Origin: Cladocopium goreaui
Taxonomy: Eukaryota > Sar > Dinophyceae > Suessiales > Symbiodiniaceae
Reading direction: 5' to 3'
Assembly (NCBI GenBank): GCA_947184155.2
Contig: CAMXCT020001825.1
Location: 20,001 to 84,000, forward strand
Length of the DNA stretch: 64,000 nucleotides
In this document: positions 36,230-49,390 of the stretch, piece after piece
How positions within the stretch are numbered: the stretch's first letter is position 1
Layout: every line of letters begins with the position of its first letter
Notes under the pieces: model-generated
What the model saw: only the letters and a program-made list of their open reading frames with translations
Databases searched by the model: none
What the model was told of the DNA's origin: nothing
Translations under genes and position numbers: made by a program

Positions 36230-39200
36230 CTTCGCGGAAGCGGGCGATCCGCTTTTGATGGCACTCTTCCAGGGCGACGGAGATGGCGCGCGGCGCTTGC
36301 CTTGCCGGCGCTGTTAGGGTCATCTTGCGTCACGAAGCTCGAAACATATAAAAAAACAATGGAGTTTGATTGTATAATTAGTGGGTGGTCTACTTCTGGA
36401 TTTGGATTTGTTCATTTGATTTTGTTACTTGAGGTAGTTTGTCGCATGGAAGAACGGTCGCTCCCAAGAAGTCGTTCAACACAGCAAAACAAACAGAGAG
36501 GTTTCAGAGGAAAAAAACACCAAAAAACGCGTTGTTTGCGACGTCAAAGATAAAACACACATGGAGGTTTAACGGTCTTTAACTGTGTTTTCATGCGCAT
36601 TTTTGGGCGAAGATGGACGCAATGGGCCAGGATTGAGTCTGGCAGTGACATCGAGGCCGCCGGTTTGCAGTCACATCATCTTTTTGTTGAATCTCTATAT
36701 ATACCCCTCAGTAAATTCACATGCGATGAAAACAGTTTGCGAGCCTTGGCAGGCGGCGGATCACATGGGTTGGCGGCCCTTGCATCGCGCATGCTTCGCT
36801 GGCTTGTCGGAAGTGGCAGGCAGAGGGACCAGCTGGATGACATTATGATCATTATGGGCTGAGGGGGTTTCCCTATAAAAGTCATGATTAAACTATAAGT
36901 TCATAATGTCAAGAACTTATATATTTATATAAGCAATTCTAAGCAGAATTAAATGATGATATGGGAATTATGGGAATGGGTCGAAATCCATCATCTGCCA
37001 TTTCAATTTGATGAGGATTAGATGGTGCTGGCTCCTGGGAAAGATGTCAAGGTCTGCTTCTGCAGAAACGTGCCGATCCATCTTCTGTTACTGGGCGCTC
37101 GGTTGTGGTCGTGGAGAATTGACGGAGCTTGGCCGTGGACTGTTGGATTAGAAAGAAATTTGGGTATGGGTCAATACCTATAGATACATTTTTAGAGGGA
37201 TGAACATTCATTTACCAGCTATTTTGGGGTTCACTAGGTACCAGGGTTTTGACCCATCCCCATTTGAGAAACCCTGGTGTTGTCAGGTCCCATGTGATTT
37301 GCATTACCTCTTGATTTGTTTTGTTTGTTCTCAACTACCTTCGACAACCATCAAAAGTTGGTGAATCGAAAGCGACATGGTGATATGAATACCCAAATTA
37401 CAGGACATTTGCAGTCATGTTGATCATATCTAAAAAAATCATCTATCTATAGCTCTATCTACATGTAGCAAGCACTGGAAAGCTGCCCATCCAGCTGTGA
37501 AAAATCTCATGACTGAGGCTGATACTGATGGTTTGCAGCCCCTGCATATCGCAGCAGCTGGTGGGTCCTTGGATCTCAATCCTTGGATGGTTTGCAGCCC
37601 ATGACGGATCCATGGTGCTGCTATATTAATGGTGCTCCATGGATCCCATCAATATACCCCCAAATAATGTTAGCATTAATATACCAGGTATCCTATGGAT
37701 CCGTCATGGGATAGGATTTGGGCTAAAAATCAAAGTCCAACAGAACTAGGATTTGAGCCTTCCTGACGGAAAAGCCATGAAACACCTGTTGGACTCCGAC
37801 AGAAGTTCTCCGAAAAACCGAGGCATTTGGAATGCTGTCGCCATTTGTTGAATGCCAATGCCGACCCCCGCGCGCCGGACAGGCGAGCAACACATATCTT
37901 GATATCATCCTATATCGACTTTCTTCCGGATCGATGATTTCTCCATTATTTCTCCCATTTCTACTTGCAGACCCTTGAAATCGGTCTGGAGAATCACGCT
38001 GTGTAAATTGTGTGGATGCAGGTAGATACCTTGGATTCTGAATCCATTGGGTTGCATCGGCCAAATATCTTCACATCTTCACAATGAGTTGCAGGTTGAC
38101 ATTGTGTCCACTTCTAACCAGATAGACATTGGGCGACCCGCCAGCTACAGATTTTCGCGATGTCAGGTATTCTGGCATGACGCCACAGATGCATGCCCTG
38201 ACGAAGGCCGGGATGATTATCCCTTGCAGGGCCCCTGTTTCTATCAGTTGAATATCGATTCATACAGATCTTCATAAGATGTTCAACTGATCAGTATTGT
38301 GAATATTTTATGGTATTTTATGATTCATAGTTTTTCATACTATATTGTGAAGATGAAAAAATACTGATCAGGTTTTATGATTCATATCTTTTCACACTAT
38401 ATTTGGATATATTTTGGTACTCGATGGCCCTGATGGCCTCACATGTGGCGCAGCATTGGGAGGTTGGAAGCCGCAGGTGACTCGCTATGGGGTCCAATGC
38501 TCCTACCTTCCATCAGTCCTATATGGGTATAGACGTATAGAACATGTTCATATATCTCCAAAAATGGCAGAGAAGCCACAAATCCCATTTGATTGGGTAT
38601 TGGGTTTGTCTGAAAATGGGATTAAACTCAGCATGGAGTTTAAGAGGATTGTGATAGGGAACATAACATTTGATGGCATTATGAATGATTTTAATCAAAA
38701 TGCACTGTTAAAATCCTCTTACCCTCTGGCAATATAACATAGACATAGCTATTGAAAATGGTCCATGTATAATCATTTATAGATGATTTACCTATTGAAC
38801 ATGGTGATGTTCCAGAGATACGTTAAATTATCAGAGAGCTTTTTAGTAGGATTTTTCAATAGGGAACATCACATTTGGCATTTTGCAGTCATGATTTCGA
38901 TCAAAGTTCACCAAATTCCATGTCAAATATGATTTCATCATGGTGAAATTTGATCATGCTAATTCACGAAAAACATCATCATGGTTAATAGAGTTAATCA
39001 TTTCAAACAGTCAAACATTTTCCATATGGTGAAATTCCAATCGTTTTTTTTTTTTATGGTTCACCATGAATGGATTGTTCCCATTGGTCCAACTTGTGGG
39101 GCCAGGATGATGCCAATGGTGTTGCTTTGAGGGAGCTCTTGGGAGAGTCGCTGTTCTGAAGGTTCAAAGACGCATCCCAGGGTAGTGGGTCCTTTTGATA

Positions 39201-39970
39201 CCAGTAGGTTTGGCACATATATCACATATATACATATATATATATATAATTTATATATAATAATATATATATATATATGTATATATATATACATACATCT
39301 ATCTATACATATAAATATACATACATAATAAATACATATATATATACACACGTATAACTGGTATATCATGGACATTCATGGACATGAAATTGGTACACTT
39401 AACCTTCCTTCTTTTTCCTGTTGTTTTGACTGGGGGGATTGGTGCTATTCCATAAGCCCACAAGCGACGATGTAAACCTTGACAAAGACATGGCAGCAGT
39501 TTTCCAGCCAAATCCGATAGTTTTCCAATAAATCATGATTTTCCCCATTAAAATGGCAATAAAGTGCGGATATGCCATGATGCCTAAGTTTTGAGCAAAC
39601 TCATTTGGTCTAGTGACTTCTTGCAGTTGGAACCACGTCGTCCGTCCATTTAAGAGCTAAATTAGATTCATGCCTTTCATCGGAATCCAGGCAATGGTTT
39701 TTTCTGCAGGGAGATGCACAGGCTGAAAAATCGGAAGAACAATACGGAGATAGTCTCAAATTGCTGGTATAGCTAGATGTTTGTTTCCCCAGTCACATAG
39801 TAATCATCCCCCATATAGTACTCATTCCCCATTCATATAGTAATTTCATGGATAACTTATGACCCATCCAAATCATCCACAATCCAATCGGCCTTTTTTG
39901 AGGCCCAACTTGTGCCTCTACGCTGCATGGGGAGATCCCCTGGCAGTGGCCAAGTTTCTGGGACTTGCAG
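36230..39970 (+). CDS. Second multi-exon ankyrin-repeat gene
   Basis: Exons inferred by repeat register: possibly about 36230-36310 (DPLLMALFQGDGDGA), then 36753-36819 (HMGWRPLHRACFAGLSEVA), 37052-37086 (GLLLQKRADPSS), 37518-37564 (DTDGLQPLHIAAAGG), 37823-37882 (HLECCRHLLNANADPRAPD), 38167-38206 (YSGMTPQMHALTK), 39106-about 39159 (DDANGVALRELLGESL), about 39710-39760 and 39903-about 39970 (LCLYAAWGDPLAVAKFLG). The joints from 36753 through 38167 agree in phase and rebuild consensus ankyrin repeats. Donors: GC at 36820, 37883 and 38207; GT at 37087 and 37565. Every listed acceptor is AG followed by G. Start and end are not found. It may continue into the exons at 40967-42200. The partner is unknown. 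Confidence 0.75.
37598..37712. repeat. Palindromic MITE-like element, family B
   Basis: CCCATGACGGATCCATGG at the left and CTATGGATCCGTCATGGG at the right. It lies in the intron between ankyrin exons 37518-37564 and 37823-37882. Confidence 0.75.
38720..38838. repeat. MITE family A, degraded copy
   Basis: TACCCTCTGGCAATATAAC at the left and GTTAAATTATCAGAGAG at the right, with several mismatches in the stem. Confidence 0.6.
39215..39355. repeat. TA/CATA microsatellite
   Basis: Runs of ATATATATAC and ACATACAT. On the minus strand it gives a spurious Tyr/Ile/Cys-rich frame. Confidence 0.85.
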
Positions 39971-40009
39971 ATGATCCCATGATTGGTGTTTTTTTTCCAA
40001 TCATGTGGG

Positions 40010-40120
40010 TACCCTCTGGTAAACTGTCACAGAACTATGGAAAATCACCATTTTTCATAGGAAAATCAACTATTTCTATGGGCCATTTTCAATAGCTTTT
40101 TGTATGTTTACCAGAGGGTA
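40010..40120. repeat. MITE family A, complete copy
   Basis: TACCCTCTGGTAAACTGTCAC to TGTATGTTTACCAGAGGGTA, with the same interior ACCATTTTTCAT as the 7855 and 25591 copies. Confidence 0.8.
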
Positions 40121-40459
40121 AAACAATGCCATAAACGCGCGCACCATCTCCCAGGAAAAACTCAGCATTTTTTGGTTGGTGGTTTTTGAACTGATCATTC
40201 CCAGGAAAATGGCTGTGGTAAAAATGACATTGTTTCACCCGCATTAGGGATCTGCCAGATGAATTTGGTCTGAAGCAGTTGCACCCAGTTGCTATTGAAA
40301 AACCATCTCCACAAATGGTGTTTTTTCGGCACTGAAGCTGGGTGCACTGAGTCTTGGGAAGGTTTCAAGCAGTTTGTCTTTGAGATACATATCACCTACA
40401 GGTACCAGTAGCTGCACAACAGTTTGAAGTTGGAACTTGATTTAGTTGTATCATAGCTA

Positions 40460-40555
40460 TTCCCATATGCTCCATGTATGGAATATTTACCAACATTTAC
40501 CCCATAAATGGCCCAGTCATGTAGGTAAATATACTATACATGGAGCATATGGGAT
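40460..40555. repeat. Palindromic element, single-copy in this window
   Basis: The left end TCCCATATGCTCCATGTAT is mirrored by ATACATGGAGCATATGGGA, a perfect 19-bp TIR, with about 55 bp between. No second copy was noticed here. Confidence 0.7.
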
Positions 40556-40966
40556 ATAAATTTGAAGGGAACACCATGAAGACTCGCAGATGTTTAGCGT
40601 TTCGTCAGATGGGACTGGCGATGTCGTTTCGTGTTTTTTTTCCAGTGATTCCTCAGGCATATCGCCGATGCACCGGAGGACGGTTGGTCCGGGATTGGTA
40701 GCAGAACACACATCAAAATCATCAAGGCACATGGATCCAAATGGTATTATTGTATAGTACTAGCGCGTTCGTAGCTTCAAAATAGATAAACAATGTTTTG
40801 TTCCTAAGTGATACATGTTGAAACAGAGATTTGGGCTTGTTTTTGACCACATATTCTTTCTGGAGAGTGTTGTATTTAGATCAACTGATACATGCTACAT
40901 GGGCAGGTTTTCCATTGATTTTACCTGCCCTATTTGGGAATTTTTGGGAATTTGGGACGTCCTCAG

Positions 40967-41591
40967 GAGGAAGCGAAAGAAGTTCAGAAGGCCATCGTGT
41001 CGCTTGGCCCTCAGGTGTTGATGGGTTTGTTTGAAAACACGGTACCATCGGTACTTTGCAAAAGCCCCAAAATGGCCATGGGTAAAAATCGATGTCTATC
41101 ATCTGCCCATCAAAATTGCCAGCTGGGAGGTTTTTTCAGACACAGCCAGATCAGCTTTTCCGATCAGCCAGCTGAACAATTGTAAACCAAATTGGCCCCT
41201 CCATGCTTTTCCAAACAGGAGATCATTGTTCCATTGAAGCTCTCAAGTCAGGTATGAAGCGGCATTGCAGTTGACCAGCGGACCAGATTCAGATGGAGAC
41301 ATGGTAAAGTCATGAAAGTCATCTGAAATCCATCGTAGATCCGAACCATTTGGTTGGGTTTTGTTCCCCATACTACAGTACTGGTTGTACCCTGGGAATT
41401 TCAGGTGCCAAGAAGCAACTTGCTCAGTACCTGGTTGTGACAAGACGACCAGCCTCAGCCTCAGATGTTCGCATCCTGAAAGTGTGTCAAGAGTTGAAAG
41501 AAGCCGAACGCGGGGAGTGTTTCGGTTCCAACCATGCGCAGGTGGTTGTTGTTGGTTGGTTGGTTGGTTGGTTGGTTGGTTGTTTGTTTGT

Positions 41592-41623
<32 letters not shown>

Positions 41624-42200
41624 TTGTTTGCTGCTGCTGCTGCTGTTGCTGGTGCGGGGGGAGGTGGGGGAGGTGGGGGAGGTGGTGTATGAGGTGTTGG
41701 TGATGGTAAATCCTTTGTTACCTGCCATGCATTTCCCGCTGTTTCGGAATGTTTTGGCGTCGATCAGGCAGATCAAAAGATCCGCCGAGGTTGCGAACAC
41801 CGCTCGCAAGCTGAGCAGATGACCCCTTTAGATGAAGTCGATTGATCTGCTGGCTGCTGACCTGCAGATCGCGCGCAAAAAGATTGGTCACTGGATCAAG
41901 AAATATACCATCAATGACGATAATGACGATGCGATTTTGAGACAAGTACCTTCAGTATTTTGATAATATATACTGTACATATATGCATAAATATATATAT
42001 ATATATTTGTGGTTGGGCTTGGATCCCTTTTAGAATCTTTATAGATCTTTATCGGTAGGTTTTGGAATCTGCTCATTATATCCTCATTGTATCACCGGCA
42101 GGTGGCAGACCGACTGCGGCTGATGCCGCCGCATTTGCAGAGCGAGGTGATGCGTCGTGGGCCACTGGACAGTCGGCCGGGGGACCCAAGGGTTTCATGC
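40967..42200 (+). CDS. Exon cluster after the second ankyrin gene, function unknown
   Basis: Likely exons: 40967-41014 and 41219-41251 (both with AG/G acceptors and GT donors), 41404-about 41541 (AKKQLAQYLVVTRR, then a Lys/Glu-rich helix VCQELKEAERGE), 41775-about 41820, about 41838-41947 (DLLAADLQIARKKIGHWIKK, ending at a GTACCT donor) and about 42103-42200 (VADRLRLMPPHLQSEVMRRG). Phase at the first two exons is ambiguous, because one frame leads to an early stop in the third exon. The helical, charged content suggests the C-terminal part of the preceding ankyrin gene or a separate small gene. Confidence 0.5.
41548..41690. repeat. Compound microsatellite TTGG - CTTG - CTG - GGTGGGGGA
   Basis: A run of TTGG units passes into TTTG, CTTG, TTTG and CTG units and ends in GGTGGGGGA repeats. 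It starts right after the GT donor of the 41404 exon, so it is intronic. The long minus-strand frame over it reads simple sequence. Confidence 0.9.
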
Positions 42201-45200
42201 GGTTTCATGCGGTTTCTCATGGCTACAAAATGTTACAAACCCCCATTGGCTACCCACCTTCGACGCTGGCTACAGACGCAGCATGACACAGCATGACAGT
42301 GTGGAGTTGGAAGTTTTGAGAAGGTTTCTTGGGGTCAAAAACTATCAGTTGATGGTGTTGGACTAATGTGGTAAGTCCAATGCCACCGTGTTGCAGTTAT
42401 CTAATATCTCCAGCTAACCAATTTTGCTTTTTGGATGACATTACTGAAACAATACCAGATAGGAAGCTTCATTAGATGCTGGGTCCACCTGGTTTCCCTA
42501 ATTTCCCAAGTGTTCGTGGGAAGAGTTTTTCATCAGAGTTTTCCATGTTCTTCGCGAACAAGGAGTCCAACATCTATGTTGCTGAGCCGCATGAAGCAGG
42601 CGCAGCTGTATTAAATCGCCACAGATATGATGTATATGATGTATATATTTTTGGATGGGATTTTGAGGTGTAAAACTCACGGGATATTGATGGATGGGAC
42701 GTGTCATGTTGTGTTGGACAAGTCTCGCCAGCATCGAGTTGATCGACATGGGACTAGATGGCAATGCCTGGAAAACTCTTGCGTGCAATGTTTGGGTGAG
42801 AAAAGGGTTTGATCAAATTCCATATTCATGAAGTTTGGCATAACACATTGAAAAGTGGTTTATCATATCATCTCCGGTAAAGATTCGTGATCCATTTCTA
42901 TCCATTTCTTTCATCTCTCGAAGCATTTGTGGCATCCCAAAGTTTGGAAGTCATTAACAACATTCTTGTTGGTCACCTCAAAAACCCGCCAAACTGCGGC
43001 AGGTTGTTACAACCAAGTTGTGGTAACTTACTTATTACCAAAGAAGTTGTGGCACCGCGGCACCATGTAAATTCTCGATTGATGTGATTAATGTGGTGCT
43101 CCTGCCATGACGCCAATATAAGCCAATAACCCAATGACTCACCAGAAATGATGAGAGGTTTATGGCAGCTTTGCCACCTTTCCTAGTTCGATTGGTGCTT
43201 TGAAATGTGAAACCACCAACACTTGCTGGTTCACCGGAATGAATCACGTGGTGAACTAAGCAGACTTGAGATGTAGCACCAAGTAGTTAAACACTTAAAC
43301 CATGTTGACCAGTTGTTGGTTAAAATCAGTTAACTCATATTTTTTCACAAATCTGAGTACAGATAAACCATGTTATAAATTTATCAGAGTTTATAAGCTA
43401 TGTATATCCAAGCTCATACGGATCATCAATTTTCAAACCGATCACAACACCATCCGCCCCATCCGCGCCATCCGCAGGCGCTTGAAGCGGATCGGAATGG
43501 AGAACTTCATCGAGGCGATGCCGACATGGAACAAGTTGGAATTTTTGTTGGATGATTTTTGTTGGATGTTGGTTTGGCTTTAGCGGCTAAGAAAATGTGT
43601 CAGTTTTTTTGTTCCGGAATGTGTCAGATGTGCATTTTGTTCTGAAACAAAAACGCTGCGAATTGACCAGTTGGGAGACACGGATGCATTTCAGCGCTCA
43701 AGTTTGAAGGGTTGCACAATGCCAAGCCGCTCAACATGACAGATTTTCTCCTTCAAATTCCTGAGTTTAACCAACAGTTAGCCGAAAAATCTTGATTTTA
43801 CCCTTCTAGCAACTTGACTCATTGAAAACGGTTTCAGATGGTTTCGGGCCTTGAAAACGATGATCCATTGAATCTATTGGGTCCAAAAAATAGCCGTGGA
43901 TGGGAACAATTCAATCATATCCCTTGGCGATCATGATCTCCTACATAAGAATTAGATTATGTAATCTCCTACATTACATAAGAATATCAGAATATAATAT
44001 TATGTAAAATCCAACAATATCCCATGACATCCCATGATGGTTTGAATCAACGAGATTTATAGGTCCAAGATGGTCCAGTTGTGTCACCCCCTCAAAGTGG
44101 TCGCCATGCCACCGTTGTTTCCGGCCGGAGGAGCTGTGGCCCCTGATGCAGGGTAACAACCTCGGCGAATGGCGGAAGATGTCTAGGGGAATATATGGGA
44201 ATGAGCCACCAACAATCATCACCCTCCGGTTTTATTTAACGTAGCGATGGAACATGGCCCAATAGTATTTAGATGATTTGTGATATTTTGTGATGATTTC
44301 CCTACAAATTAATTATGATTTTCCATAGGTATGTTGAAATACCAGAGGTTCACTGGGTGGTTTTCACCCATCCCCCAAAATATGAGTCATCTCAAGATGT
44401 CTCGACTAGTGATCCCAAGTACGGTTGAACAGCAATAAATATTTGAAACCGCGAGATAAATCTGTGATACATCATATTTTAATAAATGGATTCACCATAT
44501 CATTCGCAGTACATATACCGCAACTAGTCACAAAGACTAGTTTCATTGATTTGCCGTACTATTTTAGCATGAAACGATATCCCATCACCGTACTATTTTA
44601 GCATGAAACGACACCCCGTCAACTTTTTTGCCATTCCCCCAGTATTGTACAGCCGCATTGCCTGGTCCTAAATATATGTTTCATCCCCTACCTTTTTACA
44701 TCTGTTTACCATGGTTTTTCTAAAATTGGGGGTACCCCATGGTACCATCATCCAAGTCATTAGAGCAGCAAAGCCATGGTGACTTGGTGGGGATCCACCA
44801 TGACTTGAGAAAGCCCCAGATTTGAGGATGCGGCCGGTGAAGCAGACGACCAAAAACGCCATTGAGGTGTGAATTCAGTCCGGGATGCGTGAATCCGCTT
44901 GATAAAGTGGGCTTTTTCAATCTTTTTCAACCATTGAACATAGTCTAAACCAGCAAGAAATCATGGGGCTTCAGCTGTTGGATGGAATGGTTTCATTCAT
45001 ATCCAATATGACCATCGCCCCCAAAATAGGCGCCTAAACACCGGGCCGGCATCGAGCTGAACGCGATTCACATCATTGCCATGGTAGGATAGCTCCTTGC
45101 CCATTCCGAATCGGAGAATCCATGGATTTGGTTCACCTGGCGGAGTCTGATAAGAGATGGAGAAATTAAACATGGACTCCACTCCTGAAAGGAATGAATC

Positions 45201-47130
45201 CATGCTTACGAAACTTTCTAATATTTCTCAGATTTTTCTCATGCAAATGGGCATTTACCATTCGGGTACACTGCTTTATGGTCCCTTGGTCGACTTGTCT
45301 GTACCATTCTGTACCCCACTATCCCATCCCATTTTTGATCATCACACAATCCCAATGGAAAGCCACACATTTATGTCCTAGTCGAAACAGGTTCACATCG
45401 GTTAAAACATGTTTTAAAAAAGCAGTTTTTGTGGAATGTTCCCAAGCCAACCCAAACATTTTTGGCTGCCGGAAGTTTTCAGGCTTTGATCAGCGACTTT
45501 GGACTCAGCCCCGGCTGTTCCTGGATGCTTCGCTCCTTAACGCCGGACAAGTCGCGCGGTTGGGAACGACCGGCCGGGGTCGGTTCGGTCGTGATGGGGA
45601 TGCGGATGATGATTATATATGATTATATGGGATTATATGTATACTAAGTACTAGCTGTGTGTGATACTATCCAATACAATGGGGGATTATCATAGTCCAT
45701 GAAGCATCATGAAGTGGGAATCCTGTTCTTAGCCTAACCAGTTGTTGAGGGAACGACATTTCGGGTTTTTAACACTGCTCATGTGGATTTCGAGAGTGGA
45801 CTGATCGGGAAACGCTGGGGATACCCTTCCGTAATCGTCATCAAACATGGCTTGCTGGAAAAATCACCATTTACTTCGATGATTTTGCCAGCGATCTAAA
45901 GCTCCATATTTATATCCATTTATTGTGGATTTTCCCTTTGCCAGGCTTGATTACCGGCTTTGGTATATCTTTTACAATTTCGTGGTTTCGTTCAGATTTG
46001 TATGTTTATTGTGACACGGCATATAAAAAAGGGGGTTGAACATGTTGAAACCACCCAGAATGGGATTGGGAAGTCTTGGAGGCAACATGAGGTAACTTTT
46101 TGAGCCAAAAGATGTGGCTTTAGACCTGGATCCGGCTGATACAATCCCTTTATTTTAGCATGATTATAGTAAATATCCCCATATATCCAACATTATCCAA
46201 CCACTGAAGTTTAGTAGATGTTTTCTGAGTGTTTTTCCAGAATCCCTAGAAAAAATCAATCACCAAGGCAAAAGCTGGCGGCCAAGATCGACCCCACGGG
46301 TCAAGCTGATCCATCTGGGTGCCACGTCAAGTTGGGTCACCAGTTGGGGCATCCATGGTGAAGACCATCATTTTGGAGATGTTCCTAGATCTATTTCTAT
46401 TGGGGATTGGGTTATTTGCTTGGCATATTCATGAAATTGAAGTTTCCTGATTCTAGAATTCCCCGATTTTTTTTTTCTAGAGCACTTGGAAAACTGTCAG
46501 AATTGATTGCCGGAGGGTACAGTTCTGGCAATTAAAAAACACCAGGGAGTTGATAGTCAAACTCAAACATGGAAGCACTACAATTTCTTACAGCTATCAG
46601 GAAAACCACTGTCAGAATCTGTCAGAACAAGTTTCAACATGTTGGGGTTTCCACTCTCCGAACTTGATAGTTCACTTTTGATTCACGACAACCAGCAGGA
46701 GAATCACTACAACCAGCTCCGTGAAACGAGTGATGCTTTTTGTTGATCTGGATCCTGATGATGCCCTGGTGCTTTCAGCATCTTTCAGCATTTTTCACTT
46801 TTATCACGTTGATGTGATAAGACGTTCCAACTTCCCCAATTTGGAGTGCTAGATGTTCTGGATTGCAATTCGGATTTTGTTGTGGAAAACCGAATTCCCA
46901 TCATTCCCATCCACTTGGGAATGGTTGCTCCCAACCAGTTCTGGTTAGATTCGGAATAGTTTTATAATTGATGAACTTGGGTGTATAAAACATTGGCATA
47001 CATTGGCTTTGTTTGACAGAACTTGGCTGATCATATGTGCGTCCCCCACTATCATGGCAGGTATGTTGCGGAGGAATTGAAGAAAATTGTATGATATATG
47101 CGTGGAAAAATATAAGATAAAGAATAATCA
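42201..47130. other. 5-kb stretch with isolated exon candidates
   Basis: Weak plus-strand candidates at about 42500-42610, 42710-42810, 43471-43550, 45480-45600 and 46240-46345 follow AG acceptors and are protein-like, but most are open in two frames and none joins a neighbour convincingly. A degraded family A MITE is at 44221-44352 and a family C relative at about 44712-44825. No recognised domain. Confidence 0.35.
44221..44352. repeat. MITE family A, degraded copy
   Basis: ACCCTCCGGTTTTATTTAACG at the left and ATGTTGAAATACCAGAGG at the right, with an enlarged, AT-rich middle. Confidence 0.5.
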
Positions 47131-47645
47131 AATCTTCTGAATGATTTTTTTGAGATCGATTTCGATCAAAAATTCAATTTATTTTTGAGATGTAATATAT
47201 AATAAATATATTAATTAATTTGATAATATAATTAATATATCCGATTGCACTGATAATATTTGGAAAACATCTAAAAGATAATCGGAGTTCTTCTTATATC
47301 GTTGATATTATTTTGCGATAATTAACTATGATATGATAAAATTCCTTATTATTATCATCAATACAATATATAAATATATATATATATTTATTAATTCTAT
47401 AAAAACAAAATGATATTTAAAGCTAATATTTAAAAATTAAGTATATTGAAAAACACGTACATATATATATATATATGCAAAAGTATACATTTCTAATAGA
47501 ACATACAGAATTATGTTTGTTTTATTTATATAATATATATATTTTAAATCAGTTTTGAAAAAAAATGGAAAAACATATGTTAAAAGAAATCATTAAAACC
47601 ATATATTATTAATATATGTAAAAATATATAACAAAATTATGGTTT
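47131..47645. other. AT-rich island
   Basis: About 500 bp made of A/T words with few G/C, including TA runs at about 47368-47390 and 47460-47476. No open frame with protein-like content. Composition differs sharply from the flanks. Confidence 0.7.
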
Positions 47646-48300
47646 CGTCTATGCTGTCTTACTCAAACGTCCAGTGAGACGCAAAGTCCTAACCAGTTGG
47701 ACTACAGGATCGTGGAGGACGCAAGTCCTAACGGAATGACATTGATGAGGTTGACCCCAGCAACGGTTCAGAACAGCACCCAAATCCCGAGAAGAACATG
47801 TGTCGCACATGTTATTTGGTGGGCTATTGAGGAAAAAAATGGTAGATGTCCCTTCATACTTGTTTTGCCTTTCCATCGTGCGCACTGACTACCGCAGAAG
47901 CTGGTTCAAGTGGAAATATGCAATGGAAAACAACACAGTGTTCCTGGACATCAATGAAGATTTCGAAGATTTCAAAACAAAACATTCCAGGTCCCGACCG
48001 GTGCAGCTTTTCTTAACACAGCCTTTCGAAGCGACTCCGGATGCCCAGCATGTTCACCTCAGTTGACGAGCCTGAACCTCAGTGTTTCAACATGTTTCAA
48101 CAGTTGATGAATGGCAAGCAAACACGGTGTCTTCAGGGCGAAGCCGTTTCGAACGGAGGCCGCTTGGGTCGTTCTGCATGGCGGCCGGTTGAACATTGCA
48201 ACCATGGTGAGTTCAACCATGGCCGACTGTCGGAGGCTGCCAACACCCTGGACCAACATTTGCATTTTATCGACCAAATAGGACTGAAGATTTGGTGAAA

Positions 48301-48425
48301 TACCCTCTGGTTATGACTAACAGACATAGCCATGGTATAGATGGCCCTAATCGAAATAGATGGTTTACCGTTCTTAATAGCATGGGGATTTTCCATGGCA
48401 AACTGTTAGTCATAACCAGATGGTA
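48301..48425. repeat. MITE family A, long subtype
   Basis: TACCCTCTGGTTATGACTAAC to GTTAGTCATAACCAGATGGTA. Its interior GGCCCTAATCGAAATAGAT is shared with the 51032 copy. Confidence 0.85.
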
Positions 48426-48869
48426 ATATGAAATTCCTCAAATTTCTCAATATCAGTGTGTCAATTCTTGGCAATGGCATTCTTGCATATTTTTGGAATT
48501 TAGAGTCGCATCCCAATTGTTCAAATTTTCAGAGGACTTGTCGTGCAGATCATTGCGCACCGTTTGGATCTGCGTCCCAAACTCACCCTTTCGATTTAGA
48601 TCACGAAAACAGTTGAAATCCAGTAGCATGTTGTTTTTGGCCAGGTTTATCATGTTTTTTTGCCGACAGACCGACTGAGGTAGACATTTTGATTGACGGA
48701 CTGAGTGAAGAAAATGTGTAGCTTGGCTGCCAAGTCATCGTTCAATGCGATGTTTTTTTTGGGGCAGCATTTTTATAACATTTTCTAAAGTTGGCAAAGA
48801 TCATGATTTTAGATGATTTTCATTTATGGATTTTTAAATTTCCATATAATAATATATATACATATACAT

Positions 48870-48998
48870 AAGATCTGGGTAAATTATAACGACCTCACCG
48901 TTCTCCATCACTGGAATCATGGTTTATTTTAGGGGAATCATCCCAAAATGGCCCATATTCAGGTGAACATGACATATGATAATTTACCCAGATAAGAT
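48870..48998. repeat. Palindromic MITE-like element, family H
   Basis: GATCTGGGTAAATTAT at the left and ATAATTTACCCAGATAAGATC at the right. Its interior TCACTGGAATCATGGTTTAT recurs at about 62671 in a second, more degraded copy. Confidence 0.7.
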
Positions 48999-49020
48999 CC
49001 ATATATAAAGATCTATGGTT

Positions 49021-49145
49021 TTTACACCGGGTATCGCAACTTTTTGTTGATGGAACACCCCAAAGATTCGCCCAGGAGCGTTGACCGTGCTGACCTGGTT
49101 CTGGCGGCCAGAGTGGGCTTAGTCGCTTCGGCGGAGCCGTGTTAA
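49021..49145 (+). CDS. Possible terminal exon, unknown function
   Basis: An open plus frame reading EHPKDSPRSVDRADLVLAAR and VGLVASAEPC, ending in TAA at 49143-49145. Protein-like composition is the only support. Confidence 0.3.
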
Positions 49146-49279
49146 ACAACGGGTTTTACTTTGAAAAAACCGTGAAAAAGCGTGGAAAAAACATGTACTC
49201 CATTTTTCTCTAACATCCTTTAACCTCCTTTAATCAAGTTTGGTTGGATTTGTTGGATCTGTTTCGTTGAGAGCTTCAG

Positions 49280-49390
49280 AAAAACATTGGCACCGCCAAG
49301 GATGTTGTGGCCAAAGATGTGGTGCCTCGGATGTTAGGAGACAGAAGCAAGTTGAGAAATTTCTCTCTCCGATTGGCAGATTTGTTCGCT
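49280..49390 (+). CDS. Exon of an unknown protein
   Basis: Follows a CTTCAG acceptor. The frame reads KNIGTAKDVVAKDVVPRMLG, then a basic-hydrophobic helix SKLRNFSLRLADLFA. This is one of the clearer coding-like stretches in the 42-51 kb interval, but no family was recognised and flanking exons were not found. Confidence 0.4.

Noticed and set aside
39061..39375. Tyr/Ile/Cys-rich minus-strand open frame
   Set aside because: Mostly TA and CATA simple sequence; an ankyrin exon lies on the opposite strand at 39106.
41243..41809. 188-codon minus-strand open frame with Ser/Gln/Lys repeats
   Set aside because: The central part is microsatellite, and the plus strand has the better exon with correct splice sites at 41404.
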